Shown here: positions 1 to 5,294 of the stretch, one piece after another
Position numbering within the stretch: the first letter of the stretch is position 1
Layout of the letters: each line of letters starts with the position of its first letter
Assembly (NCBI GenBank): GCA_900549215.1
Contig: URNJ01000095.1
Coordinates: forward strand, 1 to 6,984
From: an uncultured Collinsella sp.
Lineage (GTDB): Bacteria > Actinomycetota > Coriobacteriia > Coriobacteriales > Coriobacteriaceae
DNA: 6,984 bases
Direction: 5' to 3'
Made by a program: the position numbers and the translations under genes
The notes under the pieces: model-generated
What the model was told of the DNA's origin: nothing
The model's database searches: none
Seen by the model: only the letters and a program-made list of their open reading frames with translations

Positions 1-439
1 CGCCGGCATGCATCACGATGATGCCGCAGGTGCTCGTCTTAACAAACTCGACCATCTTGGGATCGGTGAAGCCGGTCACGTCGTTGACGATCGAGGCGCC
101 GCAGCGCACGGCCGCCTTGGCAACCGCCACATGACGCGTGTCGATCGAGACGATGGCGCCCTCCTTGGCCAGCGCGCGCACCACGGGCAGCACGCGGCGA
201 GCCTCCTCGTCGGGGTTGACCGGGGTAAAGCCGGGGCGCGTGGACTCGCCGCCCACGTCGATGATGTCGGCGCCGGCGTCGAGCATCGCCAGGCCGTACT
301 CGATGGCGGCATCCGGATCGAAGTGCTCCCCGCCATCGCTAAACGAATCGGGCGTCACGTTGAGGACGCCCATGATGCGCGGACGGTCAAAGCTGAGCTC
401 GTACTTTCCGCACCGCCATGTCTTGCTGTCGTTCGCCAT
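1..439 (-). CDS. folP: Dihydropteroate synthase, N-terminal part (runs off the left edge)
   Basis: Dihydropteroate synthase joins p-aminobenzoate to 6-hydroxymethyl-dihydropterin diphosphate to make dihydropteroate, a cytoplasmic step of folate synthesis and the sulfonamide target. The 146 visible codons start M-A-N-D-S-K. They contain both family signatures: IMGVLNVTPDSFSDGG near residues 22-37, with the Asn that binds diphosphate/Mg, and DAGADIIDVGGESTRPG near 53-69. SIDTR (about 98-102) and NDVTGF (about 119-124) follow, as expected along the TIM barrel. The family is usually about 270-290 residues, so roughly half is missing beyond the edge. The ATG at 439 is chosen because AGGAGG (451-446) lies 6 nt upstream. 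An in-frame ATG at 445 abuts that site and is unlikely to be used. The sirtuin lies 95 bp upstream on the same strand. No frameshift is visible. Identity is secure. Confidence 0.96.
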   Translation of the reverse strand, partial: MANDSKTWRCGKYELSFDRPRIMGVLNVTPDSFSDGGEHFDPDAAIEYGLAMLDAGADIIDVGGESTRPGFTPVNPDEEARRVLPVVRALAKEGAIVSIDTRHVAVAKAAVRCGASIVNDVTGFTDPKMVEFVKTSTCGIIVMHAG

Positions 440-463
440 GAACATCCTCCTAAAATGCCCACG

Positions 464-520
464 CCGCCGAGTCTGGGGAGCTGGCGGCGGGGTCGCTTTG
501 CACTCAGTCTTTCTATTGTA
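464..520 (-). promoter_or_regulatory. Possible folP promoter and leader hairpin
   Basis: In the 95-bp gap between the sirtuin stop and folP, the minus strand carries TACAAT at 520-515, five of six matches to a sigma-70 -10 box. A weak -35-like TTGCGT lies at 545-540 in the sirtuin 3' end, 19 bp away, which is long. Downstream, CCGCCG/CGGCGG arms (490-485 and 469-464) could form a stem-loop in the leader just before the folP ribosome binding site. There is no U-tract, so it does not look like a terminator. folP could therefore be transcribed alone or by read-through from the sirtuin gene. Both elements are weak predictions. Confidence 0.25.
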
Positions 521-534
521 TCCGCGCGCGCGGG

Positions 535-1287
535 CTAGAACGCAAACGCGGCCGCGATGTCGCAAGAAATCAGCAGGTCGGCATTTGCATCCTGATCGGT
601 GGGAGCAAGGTTGCATATGGCCAGCGTATCGCCGGTAAAGTATCGCGTAAGGCCTGCCGCCGGATACACCACGAGCGAGGTCCCGCCCACAATGAGGGCA
701 TCGGCGGCGGCGATGGCGGCAACGGCACCGGTCAACACATGCTCGTCGAGCGGCTCTTCGTAGAGCACTACATCGGGCTTGATGCGGCCGCCGCACGCGG
801 GGCACGCAGGCACGCCCGCGGCATCCTCGTGCTCGCGCGAGCAAATCCACTCGGCGCTATAGACCGCGCCGCACGACTGGCAAATGTTGCGATGGACCGA
901 TCCGTGCAGCTCGAACACGCGCTGTGAGCCGGCCATCTGATGCAGGCCGTCGATGTTTTGCGTCACCACGGCGTCGAGCTTGCCGGCGCGCTCCAGCTCG
1001 GCCAGCTTGGTGTGGCAGCGGTTGGGCTTAGCGTTAAGCGCGATCATCTTGGTGCGGTAAAAGTCGAAGAACTCGGCCGGATGCGCCTCGTAAAAGCTAT
1101 GCGACAGCATGGTCTCGGGCGGATAGGCAAACTGCTGGTGATACAGGCCGTCCACGCTGCGAAAATCGGGAATGCCGCTTGCCGTGGAAACACCAGCGCC
1201 GCCAAAGAACACCACGCGCTCGTGGGTATTGAACAGCTCCGCCAGCGCGGCGGAGGCCTGCCTGGGATCTGTTATCGCTTGCGTCAT
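535..1287 (-). CDS. Sir2-family NAD-dependent protein deacetylase (sirtuin)
   Basis: This 250-residue single-domain sirtuin has the usual bacterial length. Sirtuins remove acyl groups from lysines using NAD+, giving nicotinamide and O-acetyl-ADP-ribose, and act in the cytoplasm. Visible motifs: the NAD-binding GAGVSTASGIPDFRS (residues 30-44); TQNID (109-113); the catalytic His128 in HGS; a zinc knuckle of Cys136, Cys139, Cys162 and Cys165; KPDVVLYEE (170-178); and GGTSLVVYPA (201-210). KPDVVLYEE in place of the common RPxVVxFGE resembles sirtuins of Gram-positive bacteria. I see no Tyr-x-x-Arg pair (the local sequence is FFDFYR), which argues against a desuccinylase of the CobB/SIRT5 class. 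The ATG at 1287 is preceded by GGAGGA (1298-1293). The open frame continues upstream to about 1383, but that stretch is Arg/Gly-rich and lacks a ribosome binding site. The gene is divergent from xthA and upstream of folP on the same strand. Its protein target is unknown, so no symbol is given. Confidence 0.95.
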   Translation of the reverse strand: MTQAITDPRQASAALAELFNTHERVVFFGGAGVSTASGIPDFRSVDGLYHQQFAYPPETMLSHSFYEAHPAEFFDFYRTKMIALNAKPNRCHTKLAELERAGKLDAVVTQNIDGLHQMAGSQRVFELHGSVHRNICQSCGAVYSAEWICSREHEDAAGVPACPACGGRIKPDVVLYEEPLDEHVLTGAVAAIAAADALIVGGTSLVVYPAAGLTRYFTGDTLAICNLAPTDQDANADLLISCDIAAAFAF

Positions 1288-1401
1288 GTTTGTCCTCCGT
1301 CCATGTTGGTCGGGGCGGCCGCGATTGCGCCGTCGCCCACGGAGCCCACCCCGCCCCCGTTGCGCTAATCTTAAGCCTGCCAACCCCGTCGAAAGGACAC
1401 C
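1288..1401. promoter_or_regulatory. Divergent sirtuin/xthA intergenic region
   Basis: This 114-bp, GC-rich spacer separates two divergent genes and must hold or border both promoters. It contains the sirtuin ribosome binding site (minus, 1298-1293) and that of xthA (plus, GAAAGGA at 1391-1397). The only AT-richer patch is TAATCTTAAG at 1366-1375. It gives a poor -10 candidate on either strand (TAAGAT, minus, 1376-1371) and no convincing -35 partner. I cannot place a promoter with confidence and see no clear operator palindrome. Confidence 0.3.
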
Positions 1402-2220
1402 ATGCCTCAGACTTACACTTTCGCCTCGTGGAACGTCAACGGCCTGCGCGCCGTGCTAAAAAAGGACCCGAGCTTTATCCAGATCGCGCAAGAACTCGAC
1501 GTCGATATCCTGGCGCTGCAAGAGACCAAGCTGCAAGAAGGCCAGGTCGATATTGACCTGCCCGGCTATCACCAAACCTGGAGCTACGCCGAGCGTAAAG
1601 GCTATTCGGGCACCGCGGTCTTTAGCCGCCAGGAACCGCTGCGCGTGTTGCGCGCCGACGCGCTGCTGCCTTACGCCGGCGAGGGCGAGACGGCCGAGCT
1701 CGTCGCCCCAGCCGCAACCGAGGGCCGCGTCTGTGCGCTCGAGTTCGACAAGTTTTGGTTTGTTGACGTCTATACGCCCAACGCGCAAAACGAACTCGCG
1801 CGCATCGATGTGCGCATGGCCTGGGACGATGCCTATCGCGGCTTTTTGAGCGCGCTTGAGCGCGAGAGCGGCAAGCCCGTCGTAACTTGCGGCGACTTTA
1901 ACGTGGCGCACGAGGAGATCGACCTTAAGAACCCCAAGTCCAACCGCGGCAACGCGGGCTTTTCGGACGAAGAACGCGGCAAGTTTACCGAGCTGCTCAA
2001 CGCCGGCTTCACCGATACCTGGCGCGCGGCAAACCCCAGCGTCGAGGGCGTCTACAGCTGGTGGAGCTACCGCTTTAATGCTCGCAAGAACAACGCCGGC
2101 TGGCGCATCGATTATTTCCTGGTGAGCGACGCAATCGCCGACAACGTACGCGACACCGGCATCCGCGGCGACATCTTTGGCAGCGACCACTGCCCTGTCA
2201 CCCTCACGCTAGAGCTCTAG
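1402..2220 (+). CDS. xthA: Exodeoxyribonuclease III / AP endonuclease
   Basis: This enzyme cleaves DNA 5' to abasic sites and removes 3'-blocking groups or nucleotides from duplex DNA in base-excision repair. The 272-residue protein matches the length of the ExoIII/EEP (endonuclease-exonuclease-phosphatase) family. All catalytic motifs are in order: SWNVNGLRA (Asn11), LQETK (metal ligand Glu41), GYSGTAVFSR (68-76), YTPNAQ (Tyr124), CGDFNVAH (Asp165, Asn167), GWRIDYFLVSD (Asp237) and the C-terminal GSDHCPV (Asp262, His263). The NPKSNRGNAGFSDEER stretch (178-192) is typical of the ExoA/XthA branch. The ATG at 1402 follows AAGGA (1393-1397) at 4 nt. It is transcribed alone, divergent from the sirtuin and convergent with the ECF S gene. 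The nearest plausible terminator is about 145 bp past the stop, inside repeat element A. No key residue is missing. Confidence 0.97.
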   Translation: MPQTYTFASWNVNGLRAVLKKDPSFIQIAQELDVDILALQETKLQEGQVDIDLPGYHQTWSYAERKGYSGTAVFSRQEPLRVLRADALLPYAGEGETAELVAPAATEGRVCALEFDKFWFVDVYTPNAQNELARIDVRMAWDDAYRGFLSALERESGKPVVTCGDFNVAHEEIDLKNPKSNRGNAGFSDEERGKFTELLNAGFTDTWRAANPSVEGVYSWWSYRFNARKNNAGWRIDYFLVSDAIADNVRDTGIRGDIFGSDHCPVTLTLEL

Positions 2221-2228
2221 CCCCCAAA

Positions 2229-2259
2229 TGATCCCCCGGGGACGAAGGAATACGGATCA
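2229..2259. repeat. REP-like short repeat 1 (TGATCC...GGATCA)
   Basis: Eight bases after the xthA stop lies a 31-bp unit bounded by the inverted hexamers TGATCC (2229-2234) and GGATCA (2254-2259), with CCCCCGGGGAC and GGAA between them. A related unit at 2470-2510 shares TGAT, a C-run followed by GGGGAC, GGAA, CGG and a terminal GGATCA. The layout resembles dispersed REP-type palindromes containing GGGGACGG that are common between genes in several bacteria. Two imperfect copies 240 bp apart are visible; wider copy number cannot be judged here. Confidence 0.5.
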
Positions 2260-2298
2260 CTTTTGCCCGCGCAAGGGCGCCCGCGTGACCCCGTCCGC

Positions 2299-2454
2299 CA
2301 CGAAACCAGCCCATCTACTACGTTTAAGCCACTACCCTCAACCACAGCGAACAACGCAAAAAGAAAACCGCAGGTAGAAAGCCTGCGGTTTTTCATAAAA
2401 CGCGGTCATGGTCGGGGGTATCAAGCTAAACGTAGTAGATGGGCCGGTTTCGTG
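2299..2454. repeat. Inverted-repeat element A, 28-bp arms, no gene inside
   Basis: The left arm (2299-2326) and right arm (2427-2454) are reverse complements over 28 bp with one mismatch, at position 2308. Each arm reads inward CACGAAACC(A/G)GCCC then ATCTACTACGTTTA. The arms enclose 100 bp with no credible open frame, centred on an 11-bp terminator hairpin (2364-2392). Fully paired, the element would be a cruciform or RNA hairpin of about 156 nt. It resembles a small non-autonomous terminal-inverted-repeat element (MITE) or a REPIN-type unit. No target-site duplication is evident at the flanks. It lies between the 3' ends of convergent xthA and the ECF S gene. The arms are directly visible; mobility is inference. 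Confidence 0.8.
2364..2393. terminator. Bidirectional intrinsic terminator
   Basis: AAAACCGCAGG (2364-2374) pairs perfectly with CCTGCGGTTTT (2382-2392) around a 7-nt loop. On the plus strand it ends in TTTTT (2389-2393). On the minus strand it is followed by TTTTCTTTTT (2367-2358). It can thus terminate xthA from the left and the ECF S gene from the right, as expected between convergent genes. It sits at the centre of inverted-repeat element A. Confidence 0.85.
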
Positions 2455-2469
2455 ACAAGCGCCGTCAAC

Positions 2470-2510
2470 TGATTTCCTGGGGACATCTGGAAACGGAAGA
2501 AAATGGATCA
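2470..2510. repeat. REP-like short repeat 2 (TGATTTCC...GGATCA)
   Basis: This 41-bp unit starts TGATTTCCTGGGGAC (2470-2484) and ends ATGGATCA (2503-2510), with GGAAACGGAAG in the middle. It is an imperfect direct copy of the unit at 2229-2259 and lies between inverted-repeat elements A and B. A possible degenerate third start, TGATTCCCGCCCCGAC, lies at 2733-2748 beyond element B. No open frame is associated with it. Confidence 0.45.
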
Positions 2511-2551
2511 ATTTGGCTCTCTGGGGGCCACGATGCCCGTCGTATCAGCCG

Positions 2552-2719
2552 GCCATTCCAAAACTATGCCGGTTTACGGGGCTGAATCGCGAACCCCTAA
2601 CCATACGGAATTCTGAAATAATAAAACCGCAGGTAAACGGCTTGCTCCATTTCGAAAAAAGCCGGTATGGTCTGCCTGTGCCAATCTGGCCCCGTAAACC
2701 GGCGTAGTTTTGAAATGGC
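2552..2719. repeat. Inverted-repeat element B, 31-bp arms, no gene inside
   Basis: The left arm (2552-2582) and right arm (2689-2719) are reverse complements at 29 of 31 positions. Mismatches are at 2558 and 2567. Reading inward, each arm has GCCATT, CAAAACTA, GCCGGTTTACGGGGC. The 106-bp interior repeats the AAAACCGCAGGTA (2623-2635) found at the core of element A, but the matching 3' half of that hairpin is absent. It has instead weak inner pairing: CCATAC/GTATGG (2601-2606 and 2665-2670) and CGGCTT/AAGCCG (2638-2643 and 2659-2664). The right arm ends 39 bp from the stop of the ECF S gene. Short open frames crossing the region show no protein-like composition. Confidence 0.78.
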
Positions 2720-2758
2720 GCTTCGGCAGTATTGATTCCCGCCCCGACGCAACCAGCC

Positions 2759-3457
2759 CTACAGCCCGTACTTCACGACGACTCGGTTAATGCGGCGACA
2801 CCAGGGCTTGTACAGGGCGACCAAGAACACGCAGGTCGCGAGGCCATGTGTGATATCGAACGGCACTGCCGTGGCAAGACGCGCCACGGCACCCGCCCAA
2901 GTAAGCGGCTGTACAAATCCAATGATGTCATACGCGTTGATCACCACGCCGTACAGCAAACCCGAAGCAAAGCCGTAGGTCAGTAGCGCCGGCATGCGCA
3001 CGGTGCCATCGGCGCGGTCGAATGCACCCGCATACGCCAGCGCACCGCCAACGTATCCCACGAGCCCCCAGGCATACATCTGCCACGGCGTCCACATGCC
3101 CTGTCCAAAAAAGAAATTGCTGGTCAGCGCCGCCAGCGCGCCAACCATAAAACCATTGCGGCGACCAAGCGTCGCCCCCGCGATAATGGCGATGGCGCTC
3201 ACCGGTTTAAAGTCGGGAATAGGCCCAAACAGGAGGCCCCCCGCCGCCGCCAGCGCCGCCAGCACCAGCGTGGGCATAATCTGGCGCAAACCCGGATGAG
3301 ATGCCTCGTAACCCGCAAAGAACAGCGCAAGCACCAGCGCCACTACAACCAGCATGGCAAGCGCCGCGTGCTCAATACCCGCCGGCAGCGCAGCAGCCAT
3401 CACCACCGGCACCGCCAGGAGCAGCGGGATCTCCATATGTTGCAACGCACGCGACAA
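2759..3457 (-). CDS. ECF transporter substrate-binding (S) component, substrate unknown
   Basis: S components are small membrane proteins that bind a vitamin or cofactor precursor and dock onto a shared EcfA-EcfA'-EcfT module for ATP-driven uptake. This 232-residue protein is strongly hydrophobic, with about six to seven membrane segments (roughly 10-25, 31-49, 60-80, 101-118, 125-145, 155-178, 195-217). Its central stretch PDFKPVSAIAIIAG (81-94), then GFMVGALAALTSNFFFGQG (102-120) and WTPWQMYAWGL (122-132), is what I recognise from Gram-positive ECF S components. The ligand cannot be read from this. The start is a TTG at 3457, with GGAGG (3468-3464) at an ideal 6-nt spacing; the first ATG (3436) has no ribosome binding site. 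No ATPase or T subunit is adjacent, so it is probably a group II (shared-module) S protein. A terminator-bearing leader precedes it. Confidence 0.85.
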   Translation of the reverse strand: MSRALQHMEIPLLLAVPVVMAAALPAGIEHAALAMLVVVALVLALFFAGYEASHPGLRQIMPTLVLAALAAAGGLLFGPIPDFKPVSAIAIIAGATLGRRNGFMVGALAALTSNFFFGQGMWTPWQMYAWGLVGYVGGALAYAGAFDRADGTVRMPALLTYGFASGLLYGVVINAYDIIGFVQPLTWAGAVARLATAVPFDITHGLATCVFLVALYKPWCRRINRVVVKYGL

Positions 3458-3470
3458 CGGCAGCCTCCAT

Positions 3471-3551
3471 CAGACAAATGCCCGTACATGGTAGCACGCG
3501 CAAAAAAGAAGCCGACCAGTCCCCCGGTCGGCCCCGACAGCCATTCGTCTG
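3471..3551 (-). promoter_or_regulatory. Structured leader upstream of the ECF S gene
   Basis: On the minus strand, CAGACGAATG (3551-3542) can pair over 10 bp, with one G-U wobble, with CATTTGTCTG (3480-3471). The second arm ends just before the ribosome binding site. This outer helix encloses the terminator hairpin at 3532-3511. A 4-bp alternative hairpin, GTCG-GGGC-CGAC (3539-3528), would occupy the 5' arm of the terminator and could in principle compete with it. A promoter-like TATAAC (3556-3551), with TTGGTG 16 bp upstream, sits at the leader's 5' edge. A transcript starting there would lack part of the first arm. I do not recognise a known riboswitch class. The pairing is seen; regulation is inferred. 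Confidence 0.4.
3501..3532 (-). terminator. Intrinsic terminator before the ECF S gene
   Basis: On the minus strand, GCCGACC (3532-3526) pairs with GGTCGGC (3517-3511) around an 8-nt loop, followed by TTCTTTTTTG (3510-3501). It lies about 50 nt past the stop of the four-helix membrane protein gene and 44 nt before the ECF S start. It most simply ends the amidohydrolase-MFS operon. Because so little room remains for a promoter after it, it could instead be an attenuator in the ECF leader. Confidence 0.75.
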
Positions 3552-3581
3552 TTATACCCGCTGCACAAGCGGCACCAAGCT

Positions 3582-4043
3582 CTATTCGCCCGTCACCTTA
3601 GCGGCAAGCGCCGCGGCAAAGGGGTCAAACAGCAAGCCGCCCACAACAACAAACGCCCAGCCGCCCGTCACAAGACGTGCCCAGCGCGAAAAATAAGGCA
3701 TGCCATTGACCACGCCAAAGCCCGTCTGAAAAGCAATCTCAAACAGTCCGATAAGGCAAAAGAGCAGCGTAGCGCCCACAACGGTTCCGCAGACACGCGC
3801 GCCGGGAGTACCTGGCTCAAAGCCAAAAAACTCGACGCACATGCCGACGGTTTTACCAAAGAGCGGCATAAAGCTCACAATTTGCGCAATGGCAATGGCT
3901 AGGGCAAGCTGTCCCCAAAAGCCCGTGACGCCTTGAAAATCGAGTGCGGCTTTTCCCTCGATAATCGGCAAAAACGAACACATGAGCAGAGGGTTGACGA
4001 TGCCATTGAGGATCGTCACGACGGTGCTCTTTTTCAACGTCAA
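3582..4043 (-). CDS. Small four-helix membrane protein of unknown function
   Basis: I do not recognise this gene with certainty. The 153-residue protein has about four hydrophobic segments (roughly 8-27, 43-62, 82-105 and 125-147), short loops and no signal peptide or enzymatic motif. The two halves look alike: each has a helix followed by a Trp/Arg-containing loop (GFWGQLALAI, SRWARLVTGG) and a second helix. This resembles a tandem arrangement of a two-helix DUF2798-like unit, a weak comparison from memory. An in-frame TAG lies two codons before the TTG at 4052, so the start must be a TTG at 4052 or 4043. The latter is preferred because AGGAG (4057-4053) lies 9 nt upstream; at 4052 it would touch the start codon. 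It lies 55 bp after the MFS permease stop and may share its transcript. A terminator follows. Confidence 0.75.
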   Translation of the reverse strand: MTLKKSTVVTILNGIVNPLLMCSFLPIIEGKAALDFQGVTGFWGQLALAIAIAQIVSFMPLFGKTVGMCVEFFGFEPGTPGARVCGTVVGATLLFCLIGLFEIAFQTGFGVVNGMPYFSRWARLVTGGWAFVVVGGLLFDPFAAALAAKVTGE

Positions 4044-4098
4044 GTAAATCAACTCCTAGTATTGTGCCAACCGGCATCGAACAAACGGGGGCGTGGCA

Positions 4099-5280
4099 CT
4101 ACGTAAGCGAATCGGGCGAGGGCAGAAGCGGAGACGCCAGCGCCGTGGCGCCAAACAGAACGGCGCATCCCAAAAGAAGCGTTTCGTAGCTCTCGCCAAT
4201 GCAGCAAGAAAGCACCACGGGAATCAAAAACGTCAATCCCAGCGAGACGGTACTCACCACACCGCCGGCGCTTCCCGCAAGGCCATCGCGCACGCCGGGA
4301 AGCATGTACGGCAGCGACTGGACGACGGGCCCGGCAACGGCGCTCGCGATGCCGATCGCAAACATCAGCCCTATCGAAGACGTGGAAATAAAGGCTTCCC
4401 CAGCCCACATGAGCACGCCTCCGGCGCCCGCCGACAAAGCTATAAATGCACGGTAGTCCTTAAACTGCGCGCGCATATAGGGGCCGACCACGCTCCCGAC
4501 AATCGATCCGAGGGTTACAAACGAAGCCAGGACTCCAGCGGTTTGCGGCTCGATCGAAACCTCGAGCGCCGATACCAAATAACCGGAGTACGCCGTAGCC
4601 GACGCGAGGGCGACTCCAAGTAGCACCGCCACAAGCCAAATCATCGGCATCTTGGCCACCGTTCCAAAAGCGCCCGCCATCGGCACGGAGTCACCGGCGC
4701 CGCCATCGCTTGCTGCACGCACGGCGTCCGCCGACGGCGCGACAAGCAGCCACAGCAGCCCAAATACCGCAAACAAGACAGCGGCGAGCACGTATGCCTG
4801 CCCAGCCGCCGCAAAGAGAGGAGACGTCGCAAGCGAGCAGGCAATGCCGGCGGAGCCCGCCGCATAAAACCACCCCATGGCGCGATCGGTGTCATCGCCA
4901 AAAGCAGGTCCCAACACCTTCAACGCAATGGCGTTGATGACGCAGGGCGCCGCGCCCAGCAGCATGCTCGCTGCAAACAGCGTCGCAAACGAGGAACACG
5001 CGACGCGCGCGACCGCCGCGGCCGCAGAAACCGCCGATGCGAAAAACACGAGCGCCTTCACGCCGCGACGATCGGCACAAACGCCTGCCGGCATACCAAA
5101 CACCACGGCAGGAATAAACGGGGCAAACAGGACAGCCGAAAACTCGGCAGACGACAACCGCAGGCTCGACACAACCATGTGCGCCAACCCCGACACCTGG
5201 TACTGCGCGTAGTTGGCGGCAAACACGACGCCGCACACCACAAACAGCAACGCGTACTTCTCGACCGTCCCTTTGCTCAC
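4099..5280 (-). CDS. Major facilitator superfamily permease
   Basis: This is a secondary transporter of about 393 residues, typical of a 12-helix MFS protein, in the cytoplasmic membrane. Nearly the whole chain is hydrophobic helices. The MFS loop 2-3 signature appears as GVCADRRGVKAL (about 66-77). A polar central loop (about 180-205, SADAVRAASDGGAGDS) separates two six-helix halves. The second half has its own glycine-rich helix pairs (ASFVTLGSIVGSVVGPYMRA). The substrate cannot be read from sequence. The stop of the amidohydrolase gene is only 14 bp upstream, so the two are almost certainly co-transcribed, and the permease may import the amidohydrolase substrate or export a product. Two GTG starts are possible, at 5289 and 5280. 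The second is preferred because AGGGTGAT (5293-5286), which matches the anti-Shine-Dalgarno region, precedes it; the first directly abuts that site and would add three residues. Confidence 0.9.
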   Translation of the reverse strand: MSKGTVEKYALLFVVCGVVFAANYAQYQVSGLAHMVVSSLRLSSAEFSAVLFAPFIPAVVFGMPAGVCADRRGVKALVFFASAVSAAAAVARVACSSFATLFAASMLLGAAPCVINAIALKVLGPAFGDDTDRAMGWFYAAGSAGIACSLATSPLFAAAGQAYVLAAVLFAVFGLLWLLVAPSADAVRAASDGGAGDSVPMAGAFGTVAKMPMIWLVAVLLGVALASATAYSGYLVSALEVSIEPQTAGVLASFVTLGSIVGSVVGPYMRAQFKDYRAFIALSAGAGGVLMWAGEAFISTSSIGLMFAIGIASAVAGPVVQSLPYMLPGVRDGLAGSAGGVVSTVSLGLTFLIPVVLSCCIGESYETLLLGCAVLFGATALASPLLPSPDSLT

Positions 5281-5294
5281 GTCAATCACCCTAA

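Noticed and set aside
940..1368. An open frame on the plus strand across the sirtuin gene.
   Set aside because: It overlaps the sirtuin antisense, where Sir2 motifs fix the true frame, and it has no recognisable domain.
1288..1383. A 32-residue N-terminal extension of the sirtuin.
   Set aside because: The added stretch is Arg/Gly-rich low-complexity sequence without a ribosome binding site, while the ATG at 1287 has a well-placed GGAGGA.
1456..2190. A 244-codon open frame antisense to xthA.
   Set aside because: It is the mirror of a gene with a complete set of ExoIII motifs. Long antisense frames are expected in GC-rich coding DNA, and no ribosome binding site or family motif was seen.
2263..2707. 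Two short open frames (2263-2472 and 2513-2707) in the intergenic repeats.
   Set aside because: They cross the inverted-repeat arms and the terminator hairpin, lack ribosome binding sites and look non-protein-like. The repeat structure explains the sequence better.
2229..2748. CRISPR array.
   Set aside because: The repeats are inverted or imperfect pairs with unequal spacing, not regular direct repeats with unique spacers, and no cas gene is present.
4064..4099. GTGCCA/TGGCAC inverted hexamers between the MFS permease stop and the four-helix gene.
   Set aside because: A 6-bp stem with a 24-nt loop and no U-tract is too weak to call a terminator or operator.
4093..4623. A 176-codon plus-strand open frame, very rich in Arg, Lys, His and Gly.
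   Set aside because: It is antisense to the MFS permease; the composition is that of a shadow frame of hydrophobic GC-rich codons.
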